Source: Muscardinus avellanarius (taxonomy: Eukaryota > Chordata > Mammalia > Rodentia > Gliridae). From it: 64,000 bases of DNA. The notes under the pieces were generated by a model. The model ran no database searches and had not been told where the DNA came from. It was given only the letters and a program-made list of their open reading frames with translations. A program made the translations under genes and the position numbers. Shown here in pieces: positions 25,730-35,696 of this stretch. The stretch is taken from NCBI GenBank assembly GCA_963383645.1, contig OY726557.1:124598223-124662222 (forward strand), written 5' to 3'. Each line of letters starts with the position of its first letter. The stretch's first letter is position 1.

Positions 25730-26049
25730 CTTTTTTCCCATTCCTTTATGTCTGTTCCTGTTGTTAGGATGCAATAAGATATTAAATTTAACATAAAATT
25801 TAAAGTCAGATTTAAAAATATGCAAATACCTAATAATATACAGGATACCAACTTTTATCCATTCGGAATCACTATGTTGAATATAATCTACTAAGTGTGA
25901 TGGAAGATAACTTCTCCATTCATACTTTCCTTTTTTACATTCACATATATTAAAATCATAACATCTAATGGATGAAAATTATGTCATTAGTAATCTTTTC
26001 ACTCACTCATCTCACCCAGAAATCTATGACCCTTAGCTTTTATTTATGT
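25151..26049. other. Intergenic, AT-rich, nothing but a microsatellite
   Basis: Only the compound tetranucleotide array at 25673-25730 stands out. Confidence 0.5.
25673..25730. repeat. (ATTT)n to (ACTT)n compound microsatellite
   Basis: About 6 ATTT units change abruptly to about 7 ACTT units. Confidence 0.95.
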
Positions 26050-26240
26050 GTATGTGGGAGGGGGGGATACTGAAGATTTACCCAGGAGCATTCTACTTTC
26101 AGCTATACCCTCAATCCTTTTTTTTTTTGTTTTTGTTTTTTTGTTTTGAGTGTTCTTTATTTATTTTTTTTTTCTGGTACTGGGGATTGAACCCAGAGAC
26201 ATTCTAATTCCAAGCCATTCTCCTAACCAATTTCACTTTT
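26050..26240 (-). repeat. Two partial ID-half SINE fragments
   Basis: GGGGATACTGAAGATTTACCC and GGTACTGGGGATTGAACCC are two antisense ID halves separated by T-runs. The B1 halves are missing. Confidence 0.65.
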
Positions 26241-26286
26241 TTGTTTTATTTTTTTCCTTTAAGCCTAAAGGAAAAAAATAAAACAT

Positions 26287-27602
26287 TTATTAAATAAAAC
26301 ATGGTGCATTGTAATCATACATCTATCTTAATGGAGTACAGGATGGTGGAGATATGCATGCACACATCACCCAGTTAGCCCTTACCCAGTTCCTGCCCCA
26401 TTCCCTCACCTTCCCTCCTTCTCATGTTTGGCTTAGTGACTGACTTTGATATGTTTGTTAATGTACATCATGAACATTAGGGAATTTCCCTCTTCCCCCT
26501 CCCCTCAGTTTGCCTTATTTACTAATTTATAGTATCTCCCTTCCTCCTATGACCCATTTTCTCCCTAGTTTTTGCATATTAGGGAGAACATCTGATTTTT
26601 TATGTTTTTTGACTGAATAATCTCATTTAGCATAATGTTCTCCAGTTTCATCCATTTCCCTGTAAATGATGTAAAATGTTTTTTATAGCTGAGTAAAATT
26701 CCATTGTGTACATATCCCATAGTTTTGTAATCCATTCATTTGTTGATGGACATCTTGGCTGGTTCCATAGTTTAGCAATTGTGAATTGTGCAGCTATGAA
26801 CATAGATACTCATGCATTCATTTGGTAGTTTGGTTTTCGTTCTTTTGGGTAGATACCCAGAAGTGGTAATGCTGGATCATATGATAAGTTTATTCCCATT
26901 CTTCTGAGGATCCTCCATACAGATTTCCAAAGTCATTGCACTAATTTGCAGTCCCACCAACAATGTAGTAGAGCTCCCACTTCTCCACATCCTTGCCAAC
27001 ATTTGTTGTTGTTTATATTTTGAATGATTGCCATTCTTGTTGGAATTAGTTGAAATTTCAGGATAGGTTTGATTTGCATCTCTCTGATTGCTAATGATGT
27101 GGAGCATTTTTTCATGTATTTACTGGTCATTTAAATTTCTTCTTGCCGGGCGTGGTGGCGCACGCTTGTAATCCCAGCATTCAGGAGGCTGAGACCTGGA
27201 GGATCGCGGTTCGCAGACAGCCTCAGCTACTTAGTGAGGCCCTCTGCAACTCAGTGAGACCCGGCTTCAAAATAAAGAATAAAAAATAGGGCAGGGGGGG
27301 TAGCTCGGAGGTCGAATGCCCCTGGGTTCCATCTCCAGATGGAACAAAAAAGTAACTACTTAGTGAAGTAACTACTTAGTTTCCTTGCTCATTTTATGAT
27401 TGGGTTGTTTTCTTAGTATTGAATTTCTTGAGTTCTCTGTATAGTCTAGATATTAGTCCTTTATCAAAGGAGTAGTTGGCAAAAATCTCCCATTCTGTTG
27501 GCTCTCAGTTGAGGTTCTTGATAGTTTCCTTTGCTGTACAGAAGCTCTTCAGTTTAATACAATCCCACATATTGATCCATCTTTTAGTTTCTTGGGTTTT
27601 TT
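26287..27602 (-). mobile_element. 5'-truncated L1 fragment with nested SINE
   Basis: The minus-strand frames 27130-26877 contain the conserved C-terminal wording ([19 protein letters not shown]). The 3'UTR extends to about 26287. After the SINE at 27145-27350 the ORF2 antisense sequence resumes and continues to 27602, where another SINE begins. Confidence 0.82.
27145..27350 (+). repeat. B1-ID composite SINE nested in L1
   Basis: GCCGGGCGTGGTGGCGCACG to TTCCATCTCCAGATGG, within the 26287-27602 L1. Confidence 0.9.
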
Positions 27603-27796
27603 GTTTTTTGTTTTTGGTGGTACTGGGGTTCCTGGAAACCCTTCTACCTCTGGGCTATACTCCCAGACCTATTTTATATTGTTATTTGGAAACAGGGTCT
27701 CTTAAACCAGCAAGGCTGGCTTCGAACCTGCACGATCCTCCTGTCTCCACCTCCCAAGTGCGGGGATTACAAGTGTACGCCACCACACCTGGCAAT
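27603..27796 (-). repeat. B1-ID composite SINE (type A)
   Basis: TGGTGGTACTGGGGTTCC to CACCACACCTGGC. Confidence 0.9.
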
Positions 27797-27822
27797 TTCT
27801 TATATCTTTAAAGCAGGGTTTC

Positions 27823-27872
27823 TTTTTTTATTTTATTGGTGCATTATATTCATACATCATATTGGGGTAAAA
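27823..27872 (-). mobile_element. Tiny L1 3'-end fragment
   Basis: TTTTATTGGTGCATTATATTCATACATCATATTGGGG is the same L1 3' end seen at 54801, truncated to about 50 bp and followed directly by a SINE. CAGGGTTTC occurs on both sides of the L1 plus SINE block (27814-27822 and 28108-28117), a possible target duplication. Confidence 0.5.
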
Positions 27873-27876
27873 AAAA

Positions 27877-28110
27877 CAGCCAGGAGGTGGCGCATGCTTG
27901 TAATCATCGCGCTTGGGAGGCTGATACAAGAGGATCACTCAGGTTCGAAGCCAGCCTCAGCTACTTAATGAGGCTTTCAGCAACTTAGTGAGATGCTGTT
28001 TCCAAATAAAATATAAAATAGGTCTGGGAGTATAGCCTAGAGGTAGAAAGCCCCTGGGTTCCATCCCTAGCACCACAATAAAATAAAATAAAATAAAATA
28101 AAACAAAACA
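27877..28110 (+). repeat. B1-ID composite SINE with (AAAAT)n tail
   Basis: GCCAGGAGGTGGCGCATGC to TCCCTAGCACCAC, then AAAAT units. Confidence 0.87.
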
Positions 28111-28119
28111 GGGTTTCAG

Positions 28120-28250
28120 GCCGGGCGTGGTGGCGCACGCTTGTAATCCCCACGCTTGGCAGGCAGAGACAGGAGGATCGCACAGGTTCAAAGCCAGCCC
28201 CGCTGGCTTAAGAGACCCTGTTTCCAAATTTAAAAAAGTATAAGATAGGT
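28120..28250 (+). repeat. B1-ID composite SINE, 3' truncated
   Basis: A clean B1 half (GCCGGGCGTGGTGGCGCACG) and linker, ending at AGATAGGTCT before the ID half. Confidence 0.88.
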
Positions 28251-28493
28251 CTCAACTGCTCAGAAGACCTGTCTGGAACTCTTTGTAAGTCCTGATTCTC
28301 AGACCAAGCTACAAACCAATGGACTTGGGAGTCTTAGATGGATCCACACAGCTGTACTTTCTACTGCTTCTGAAGTTATTTCAGTGGGCAACCAACCAAG
28401 GGCGAGAGTCATCATGGTAGATGGCAAAAGCTCCAGGTACTGGGCCCCTCTTCTCTCCTTGTCTGGATTTCTGAAATCAAGAAGACCCTGGTG

Positions 28494-30639
28494 GAGGGAT
28501 TCAAAATGGCAACTGAGGGACACAGCACTTCTCAGTTGCTGAAACAAATAAAGTTCAACTACTTAGATAGCAGTGTCTTAATCAACAAAATAAATACATC
28601 CCAGGAACCAAAACAGATCCAGGTACCTCAGCAGAAACTCTGAACTCGAAGAAGAAGAAGAAGAAGAAGAACAAAGATCGGGTACCAGACCTACTGCAGA
28701 TACAATTGGGATCCCCGCCGGCGGGCTGCCGGCCCACCCAAACTGCACTCCCGAGCTCTGACTGAAACCATCGCGGCAAGATAATCTGAGACAGAAAACG
28801 GACATAGAGCCTCATCTTAAGCAGCGAGCAGCACCCACATCAGAATTCTGTGTGTTCATCAGCGACTGGATCACAACGGCACAGAGACTCCCACGGACGC
28901 CTTGACCAAGGAAGCCAGGTACCTGAGTGCGTCCAGGGTAAGTGCGGGTACTACTGTGCGCCCCAGGCCCAGCACTGGCCCGGGGCATCTGTCCCACACC
29001 TCAGAATGCAGCAGTGTCCTCGCACACCCTGTCTGCACCCTGGACCCCCGCTAGTAGTCAGTGCCTGCACTACACCCACCCCTAAATCAGAGCCTACCCC
29101 TGTGTGCCTAGCTCCCGCCCCCCACTGGAGCCCAGACACCCACCTTGCTGGAGGCCTGCTTTCCAGGCGGTGAAAGCTCTGTGTGCCCGTGAGATCTCTT
29201 TGGGCACCCAGCTTCTATGGCCCGTGGGAGGCAGAGATCATTGCTGGACACCTCGCAGTGCCTGTGCCCCCCGGACACCTGTGCACCTATCCCGGGCCTC
29301 TGGCCCACTGCTGGGAGTTCCCGCCCTCCCGGCAGCCTGATACTCAGTTCTAGTCTAATACACAGCCCAATGCACTGTGGAGGAGCATAGCAGCAAGCAC
29401 TAGGCAGCTGCACCCACCCACACCTGGGTCAAGTAATAGCAGCACACCAGCCTGCACTCTTGAAACTGGCAGAGCTCTGGCAGTAAGTGTGGGCATCCAG
29501 GAACCAGCAACCCTTTGCCCAGGGCACATCTTGGGACCACACCGACTAGCTCAGTTAGAATTTCCAGAGACACAGGAAAATCCAACGAGACACAATATCT
29601 GCACAGGACTGCAGGGGGAGGTTCCAAGTCTACTTTGTACACCCTCCACTCCTGCTGTAGGGAAGCACAGGCTGGAGTCTAGGGTGGTGAGTGCAGAGGT
29701 GTTGACTACAGGTTGGAATTACGCAGAACCTGGGAATCGTACAGAATCTAATAACAGTGACACCAGACATCCTGACACATAAACTCAAAGCAGTTAAAGG
29801 AAAGAAAGGTGTCCAAACACTCAGAGTGACCTAAGAAGATAAAAATAGAGTACAAAGAAAACTAAGAGACACTGGATTATATTCTGAAAACTACCAAGGC
29901 AATCAGATACGCAAGTATTATATGGATCTGACCCCATATTCGTAAATAAGTAGGACTTTTTTTTTTTTTACTATTACTGTGGATGTTTTGTTTTGCTTTT
30001 ACAGTGCTTTTGTTTTGTTATGGTTATTGCTGTTTTATTTTTTTCCACATCCTTCTTTTACTTTAACTTGTTTTTTTCATATATATTTGATAGTTTGCCT
30101 TGTTTTCTGATTTCACACAGCTGCTAGTTCCTTTTATTTTATTCTTGTCCTTTTTTCCTCTTTCTTCCTCTTTCCTCCCTTTTTTCGTTCTCCTTCTTTG
30201 ATTGGTTTTTCCTTTCTTTTTCTTGGATTACATAATAGTCTTGGTATCTTGTGTGGATTTTTTTTCAATGTTTGTGTGCTCCTTCCATTACCCCTCTTAC
30301 AAACTTCCCCACACTAACCTATACACTCTTCTCCCCCAAAACTTTTTCCCATAATAAACCTCCTTGTTTAATACTCAAAGTATTTCATATCTCCTTACTT
30401 ACTCTACTAACGACAAGAGTCCTTCTGGTTAACTCTCTCTCATTCTCAGCAAGATATTACCTTATCATACTTAAAGTCTTTCTCAACCTAAACATATCCT
30501 CTACCTAATCCGACTCCTTTACCCATCACCCCAGCTCCTCCCACATCACCCACCCTCAACACAGGAAAAGCTCTGCTGACTTGCCGATACCCCTAAAATC
30601 CTAATATTAAGATTGGACTAAGCATAATACTCACGAACA
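28494..30639 (+). promoter_or_regulatory. L1 5'UTR with internal promoter region
   Basis: This is the non-coding leader of the 28494-38552 L1. It begins with a YY1-like CAAAATGG core at about +10, as expected for L1 promoters. The first ~900 bp are GC- and CpG-rich and include a (GAA)n run near 28648-28671. The last ~700 bp (29948-30600) are strikingly pyrimidine-rich on the plus strand. No reading frame here resembles a known protein. Confidence 0.7.
28648..28672. repeat. (GAA)n run in L1 5'UTR
   Basis: Eight GAA units. Confidence 0.95.
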
Positions 30640-31617
30640 ATGGGTAGAAATCAGAAAAACAGGACAGAGAATGCTACAAATATAAGAACCAGGAATTATG
30701 AAGAGATAGCAGAAATCATGAATACTGACCTACTAGAAATGCAAGAAGGGGAGTTCAGAATCTTGATGTACAATATGATGAAAGGATTTAAAACAAGTAT
30801 AGAGGAGGTGAAAGGTGAGTTAGAAACACAAAAAAAAGAATCAGAAAGAGGTCTGGAATGAAATGAAAGAGGCAATAAGTGAAATGAAGACAGCAATAGA
30901 AAGAAATTCTGGAAGATTAGATGAAATGGAAAACAGAATATCAATATTAGAAGACAGTATATCCCAAACCAAAAACACAGGCAGCGATATATAGAAATCT
31001 TTACAGCAACAAAACCTAAACATCCAGAAAATATGGGATAATATGAAGCATCCTAATTTATGGATAATAGGCATTGAAGAAGGATAGAGGTACAGACCAA
31101 GGGCATCTGTAATATCTTCAAGGAAATAATCTCAGAGAATTTTCCAAATATGGAAAGAGACTTGGACCTTCATGTCCAAAAGGCATACAGAACTCCACTG
31201 AGACAGGACCAAAGAAAGACCACTCCATGCCACATAATAACCAAAATGACCAATATAGAGGCTAAGGAAGGAATCTTAAAAGCAGTGAGAACAAAAGGAC
31301 GGGTGACATATAGAGGCAAAACAATAAGAATCACCCCAGACTATACAACCCAGGTCATGAATGCTAGGAGCGACTGGTAAGACGTGATTCAGACCCTGGA
31401 AGAAAATAACTTCCAACCCAAACTAATCTATCCAGCAAAACTACTATTCAAGATCAATGGTGAAACCAAAGTCTTTCAGGATAAACAGAATCTCAAAAAA
31501 TTCATGAATTCAAAGCCAACACTAGAGAAAATTCTTAAAGAAATAAACCATAAGGAAGAAAAAATAAGCAGACTTCAGAATCAGAGAAGAGAGGAAGTTA
31601 ATAAGTGGGCCATTTAA
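30640..31617 (+). pseudogene. L1 ORF1 relic (RNA-binding chaperone), broken
   Basis: The normal product is a trimeric RNA-binding protein that coats L1 RNA in the cytoplasm. The start MGRNQKN is at 30640. A coiled-coil stretch with heptads follows, then the RRM entry motif LWIIGIEEG, and a C-terminal domain (about 31150-31617) carrying TPLRQDQRKTTPCHI and ITPDYTTQVMNARSDW. A stop at 30859-30861 follows a frameshift in an A-run near 30830. Another in-frame stop lies after the SDW at about 31378. It is therefore a pseudogene. The order and spacing match the intact ORF1 copies at 33716-34576 and 50424-51341. Confidence 0.85.
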
Positions 31618-31662
31618 GTAAAGAAGAAAGATCAAACCACCCAAGAGTAGACAGAACACAAA

Positions 31663-32920
31663 ATGGCAGAAAACAAAAATCATATTTCAATAATATCACT
31701 TAATGTCAAATGACTTAACTCACCAATCAAAAGACATAGACTGGCAATGTGGATTAGGAAACATAATCCAAATATATGCTGTCTGCAAGAAACTCACCTC
31801 ACAGCCAAAGACATTCACAGGCTGAAAGTGAAAGGATGGAAAAAGATATACCATGCCAACAGTGACCAAAAAAGAGCAGGGGTAGCAACCCTGATATCCA
31901 ACAAAACAGACTTTAAACTAAAACACATCAAAAGAGACAAATCAGGGCACTTCCTTTTATTAAAAGGAACAATACACCAAGAAGATATAATGATAATAAA
32001 TATTTATGCCCCAAATGTGGGTGCAACCACATTTGTAAAACAAACCCTTCTGGACATAAGATCCCAAGTAGACCCAAATACAACAATTCTGGGAGACTTT
32101 AATACGCCTCTCACACCACTGGATCGATCTTCAAGGCAAAAGATGAGTTAAGATGCTTTAGAACTAAAGGAAACCATAAACCAAATGGACCTAATAGACA
32201 TTTTCAGATTATTTCAACCAGGAACTACAGAATACACATTCTTTTCAGCAGCCCATGGAACCTTCTCCAAAATAGACCACATCATGGGACACAAAGAAAA
32301 TACCAGCAAATTCAAAAAATGTAATATAATTCCTTGCATCTTTTCAGACCACAATGGAATAAAAGTAGAAATCAACAACAGGAAACTTGAAAGAAAGTAT
32401 TCATATTCATGGAGAATGAATAATACACTATTAAATGATGAATGGGTAAGAGCAGAAATTAGGGAAGAAATAAAGAAATTTATGGAAACAAACAAAAACA
32501 GAGATACAACCTACCAAAATCTATGGGACACCATGAAGGCAGTATTAAGAGGAATGATTATTGCATTGAGTGCTCACATAAGAAAGACAGAGAACCACCA
32601 AGTAAAGAACCTAATGACACAACTCAAGGACCTAGAAACTCTGCAACAGTCTATTCCCAAAGCCAGAAGAAGGCAAGAAATCATTAAAATTAGAGCAGAT
32701 ATAAATGAAATAGAGAACAAAAAAAAACAATTCAAAGAATCAATAAAACAAAACGGTTCTTTGAAAAGATTAATAGAATTGATAAACCCCTGGCCAACCT
32801 AACCAAAAGAAAAAGAGAATCAACTCAAATTATCAAAATTAGAAATGAAAAAGGAGATATCACCACAGATAGTGAAGAAATTCAAAAGATTATCAGAAAC
32901 TACATTAAAAATTTATACTC
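31663..32920 (+). pseudogene. L1 ORF2 relic, 5' part (endonuclease domain)
   Basis: This is the apurinic-like endonuclease that nicks target DNA for target-primed reverse transcription. Visible motifs are CCLQETHLT, ILGDFN and FSDHNG, the metal- and phosphate-binding signatures of the family. There are in-frame stops at about 31710 and 32149-32151, and a frameshift around 32720-32790 after which the frame changes. The reading is cut at 32920 by the half-L1 insertion and resumes at 35697. Confidence 0.88.
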
Positions 32921-33715
32921 GAGGGACTTCCGGGAAGATGGCGACCGAGAAAAGCGGGGCTTAAGAGCCCCGCTAACAACAAATCTCCATTACCACAAAA
33001 TCAGCGCCTTTCATAGCCAGAAAACACCATCACCAGTGAAACAAAAAATCACCAGGCTCCAGAGAGAAAGCAGACTGAGAACAGAGCCACAGAGGAGATA
33101 ACCGGCCTTGTACCCGAGGACGCGGCAGACGCGGCACCAGCGCCATACTGCCGGCGGCACTGGCGAATTCACGGGACGGCTACAGCAAGCTGAGGTGAGC
33201 CACTGCGGAACAGCCAGGCGGGATTTCTCCACGCAGAGAGCGTCTAAAGCTCCCAGTGGCTGAGCTCAGCACACGCTGCAGGGATTCAGAGTCGAAATCA
33301 AAACCAAGAAGAAAACCCCAGCCCCATAGCCGAGGGTGTAGCAGCGGCGCCATATTGCCACCAGCGGCAGCAGCAGAAAATTCAGCGAGGCCAGTACAGC
33401 TACATCTGCGCACTCAAGAACAGTGAGTCAAATTGCGGGCCACAGAGGAGAAATCCCAGTACTGCACTCCCTGGGACTTGACCCAGTGGGGGAGGGGCGG
33501 TGGCAGAGATATCACACCATAGGAGAACGTGCAACCTGGCACCCCCCACAGTCTAAAGCAGCCTCTATCGACTCTCTCGGTCGGAAACTCTGTGATAAAA
33601 CCCAGTAAAGGAGTAGTGGGGTCTGAGATACTACTGACTCGAGATCCAGAACACCTTAAGTGAAGTCATAGTGACCCAAGGGAAGAACCCAGAGAAGGCA
33701 CAAACTTCCGAAATC
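32921..33715 (+). promoter_or_regulatory. Half-L1 5'UTR with YY1-like sites and two related ~215-bp units
   Basis: A GC- and CpG-rich leader. AAGATGGCGACC near position +15 is a YY1-like core placed as in L1 promoters. Two related blocks begin near 33116 and 33331, each with a GCGCCATA core (an ATGGCGC site on the other strand) and a matching downstream GGC..ACAGC..GCT segment, spaced about 215 bp. Tandem promoter monomers are a known feature of some rodent L1s. That this region drives transcription is inferred. Confidence 0.6.
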
Positions 33716-34576
33716 ATGGGAAAGAGGAATAATACTGGAGCAATGAATGCCCACAACCCCACAATATCAGAACCCGATAAAACAGAAAATCAGAGATTTC
33801 TAGAAGATCAAATCAGGAAAATAACGGTAGAAATAATAGAGGTGCTTCGAAAAGAACTCAGAGAGAGCCAAAAAGAGATAAAGGATGCAATTAATGAAGT
33901 AAAGGCCTCAATTCAAAGCACAAACAACCGATTAGACCACATGGAGAACAGAATCTCGCTCTTAGAAGATGATCATTCCAAAAATGAACGCATAGTTTCT
34001 AATCTAGGAAAAAATATCCGACAGCAGGAATCTGATATTGAAGAAATATGGGCCCATTTTAAGAGAGCTAACCTAAGAATAATTGGAATAGAGGAGGGAA
34101 AAGAAAGTGAAACCAAAGGGATCAACAATCTCTTCAAGGAAGTAATAGCAGAAAATTTTCCAGACATCGAGCAAGAGGCCAATACACAGGTCCAGGAAAC
34201 TTATAGAACTCCCTTTAGACAGGATCGGAGAAGAGGATCCCCATGCCACATAATTGTCAAAATGACCAATGTGGAAGCCAAGCAGAGAATCTTAAAGGCA
34301 ACAAAAGCAAAGGGCCAAGTGACATTCAGAGGCAAACCAATTAGAATCACTCCAGACTTCCCAAACCAAGTCATGAGAGCCAGAAGGGCTTGGAGTAACA
34401 TATTCCCAATTCTGAAAGAAAACAACTTCCAGCCAAAAATTTCCTATCCAGCAAAACTTTCTATCAAATTAGATGGAGAAATAAGAAGCTTCCATGACAG
34501 ACAGAAACTGAAGGAATTTATGTCTTCAAAACCAGCGCTAGAGAAAATACTCAAAGAGATTAACTACAAAGAATAG
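33716..34576 (+). CDS. Half-L1 ORF1 protein, intact (286 aa), copy 1
   Basis: An open frame encoding an L1 ORF1p-type RNA-binding protein. ATG at 33716 is chosen (context AAATCATGG, product MGKRNN) because the upstream in-frame start at 33671 is a GTG and the L1 ORF1 at 30640 also begins MG.N. A long charged coiled coil occupies roughly residues 30-120 for trimerisation. The RRM begins at LRIIGIEEG. The C-terminal domain contains TPFRQDRRRGSPCHII and the run ISYPAKLS. It ends at TAG in GAATAGGTAAC, 4 bp shorter than the other copy, so the C-terminus differs. There is no ORF2 partner, so any function would be in cis packaging of its own RNA. Whether it is expressed is unknown. Confidence 0.85.
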   Translation: MGKRNNTGAMNAHNPTISEPDKTENQRFLEDQIRKITVEIIEVLRKELRESQKEIKDAINEVKASIQSTNNRLDHMENRISLLEDDHSKNERIVSNLGKNIRQQESDIEEIWAHFKRANLRIIGIEEGKESETKGINNLFKEVIAENFPDIEQEANTQVQETYRTPFRQDRRRGSPCHIIVKMTNVEAKQRILKATKAKGQVTFRGKPIRITPDFPNQVMRARRAWSNIFPILKENNFQPKISYPAKLSIKLDGEIRSFHDRQKLKEFMSSKPALEKILKEINYKE

Positions 34577-34689
34577 GTAACACACACCAGAACTAGAGAA
34601 ACAAGATTTTCCATCCAACAGACAACTAAGATTGGTTATCTGTGGAGATTCATTATTTATGTTAGTCTTTTACCTATCTCTAAAGGGTA

Positions 34690-35360
34690 TTGTTTGCCTT
34701 TATTGTTGTTAATTTTTAGGATTTCTAGTTGGAATATTAATATACCTTCAGATATAGCAATTGGAAATATTTTATCCCATTCTATTAGTAACTGTTAACT
34801 CTGTTTACATTGTCTTTGGATATACAATATTTTTTTTATTTTTTAGGGAGTTTGTATACGCTTCTGTTGCCTGTGCCATTGAAATCATAACCAAGAAATC
34901 ACTGCCAATTTCAATGTTGTGAGGTTTAATGACCCAGATTTTCTCCTAAAAGTTTATAGTCTTAAGATTTATATTTAGATCTTTTCTCTATTTTCAGTTA
35001 ATATTTGTATATGGGATTAGGTAAGGGTCCAATTTTATTCTTTTCCATGTAATTATTATTTAACAATATTTAGTTAAAAGATTAATATTTCCACCACCAA
35101 ATGTTCGTGGAAACCTTGTCAAAAATAACTTGACAATATAGGGAAGAATTTAGCTCTAGGCTTTTATTTAACTCCAATGGTTTATATATCTGCCTTTAGA
35201 ATAGTACTACACTGTTTCAATTATTGTAGCTTTATATGGTTTGAAATCAGAAAATATATATCTTCTAGCTTTGTTCTTTTTCAAGATCGTGTTGGGTACC
35301 TAGAGTCCATATTCCATATTAGGATAGATTTTTTTCTGAAAAATAAATATATAAATATAT
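34690..35360 (-). repeat. Antisense L1 ORF2 segment inside half-L1 copy 1
   Basis: Read on the minus strand this is L1 ORF2 3'-half sequence: AATGGGATAAAATATTTCC, a segment matching the region around the usual LDKGPKT-like block, and CATATAAAGCTACAATAATTG. On the plus strand the run TTGTCAAAAATAACTTGAC and TTTATATGGTTTGAAATC align with the antisense L1 at about 59780-59920 in order. The match is diverged, more like an old L1 than the host L1. The same segment is in the second copy (about 49710-50370), so it belongs to the element rather than to a secondary insertion. Confidence 0.72.
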
Positions 35361-35696
35361 GATAGTTTTACCTAAAAAAAAGAAAAAAAATATTCTCTGG
35401 TAAGAAAGAAAGCAAAAAGAAATATTGAAATGTCATCTTTAAGTCATCAAAAGCTTGGTATCAGACAAAGGAAACTGTTATGTGAGATTACCATTTTTAA
35501 TTTTAGATAAATTGCCATAATACTAGATGTCAACTACTAAGCCAAGCATGGGAGGGAGGGATAGGGAGAGAATGGGGTGGGCATTGGGTGGGGGCTGACT
35601 GGGAAAAGTGTGCAAGTATGTCTACAAAAGTATGTATCCTACTATGATGTATGAATACAGTGCACCAATAAAAAAAATATATCTGACCTCAAAAAA

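Larger units (their letters stand above)
32921..35696 (+). mobile_element. Half-L1 (HAL1-like) non-autonomous retrotransposon, copy 1, complete
   Basis: Inserted in the L1 ORF2 with a 14-bp duplication AAAAATTTATACTC (32907-32920 and 35697-35710) at a TT|AAAA site, the preference of the L1 endonuclease. It starts GAGGGACTTCCGGGAAGATGGCG, like L1 but more GC-rich. It then has a 5'UTR, an intact ORF1 (33716-34576), and no ORF2. About 34690-35360 is instead L1 ORF2 sequence in antisense. The last ~200 bp match the L1 3'UTR end seen in other elements here, followed by poly(A). A second copy lies inverted at 49369-52120. The HAL1 class is known in mammals; this antisense middle is the odd feature. 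Confidence 0.85.

Noticed and set aside
28578..28815. Frames with poly-Ser or poly-Phe runs
   Set aside because: Translation of the (GAA)n run in the L1 5'UTR.
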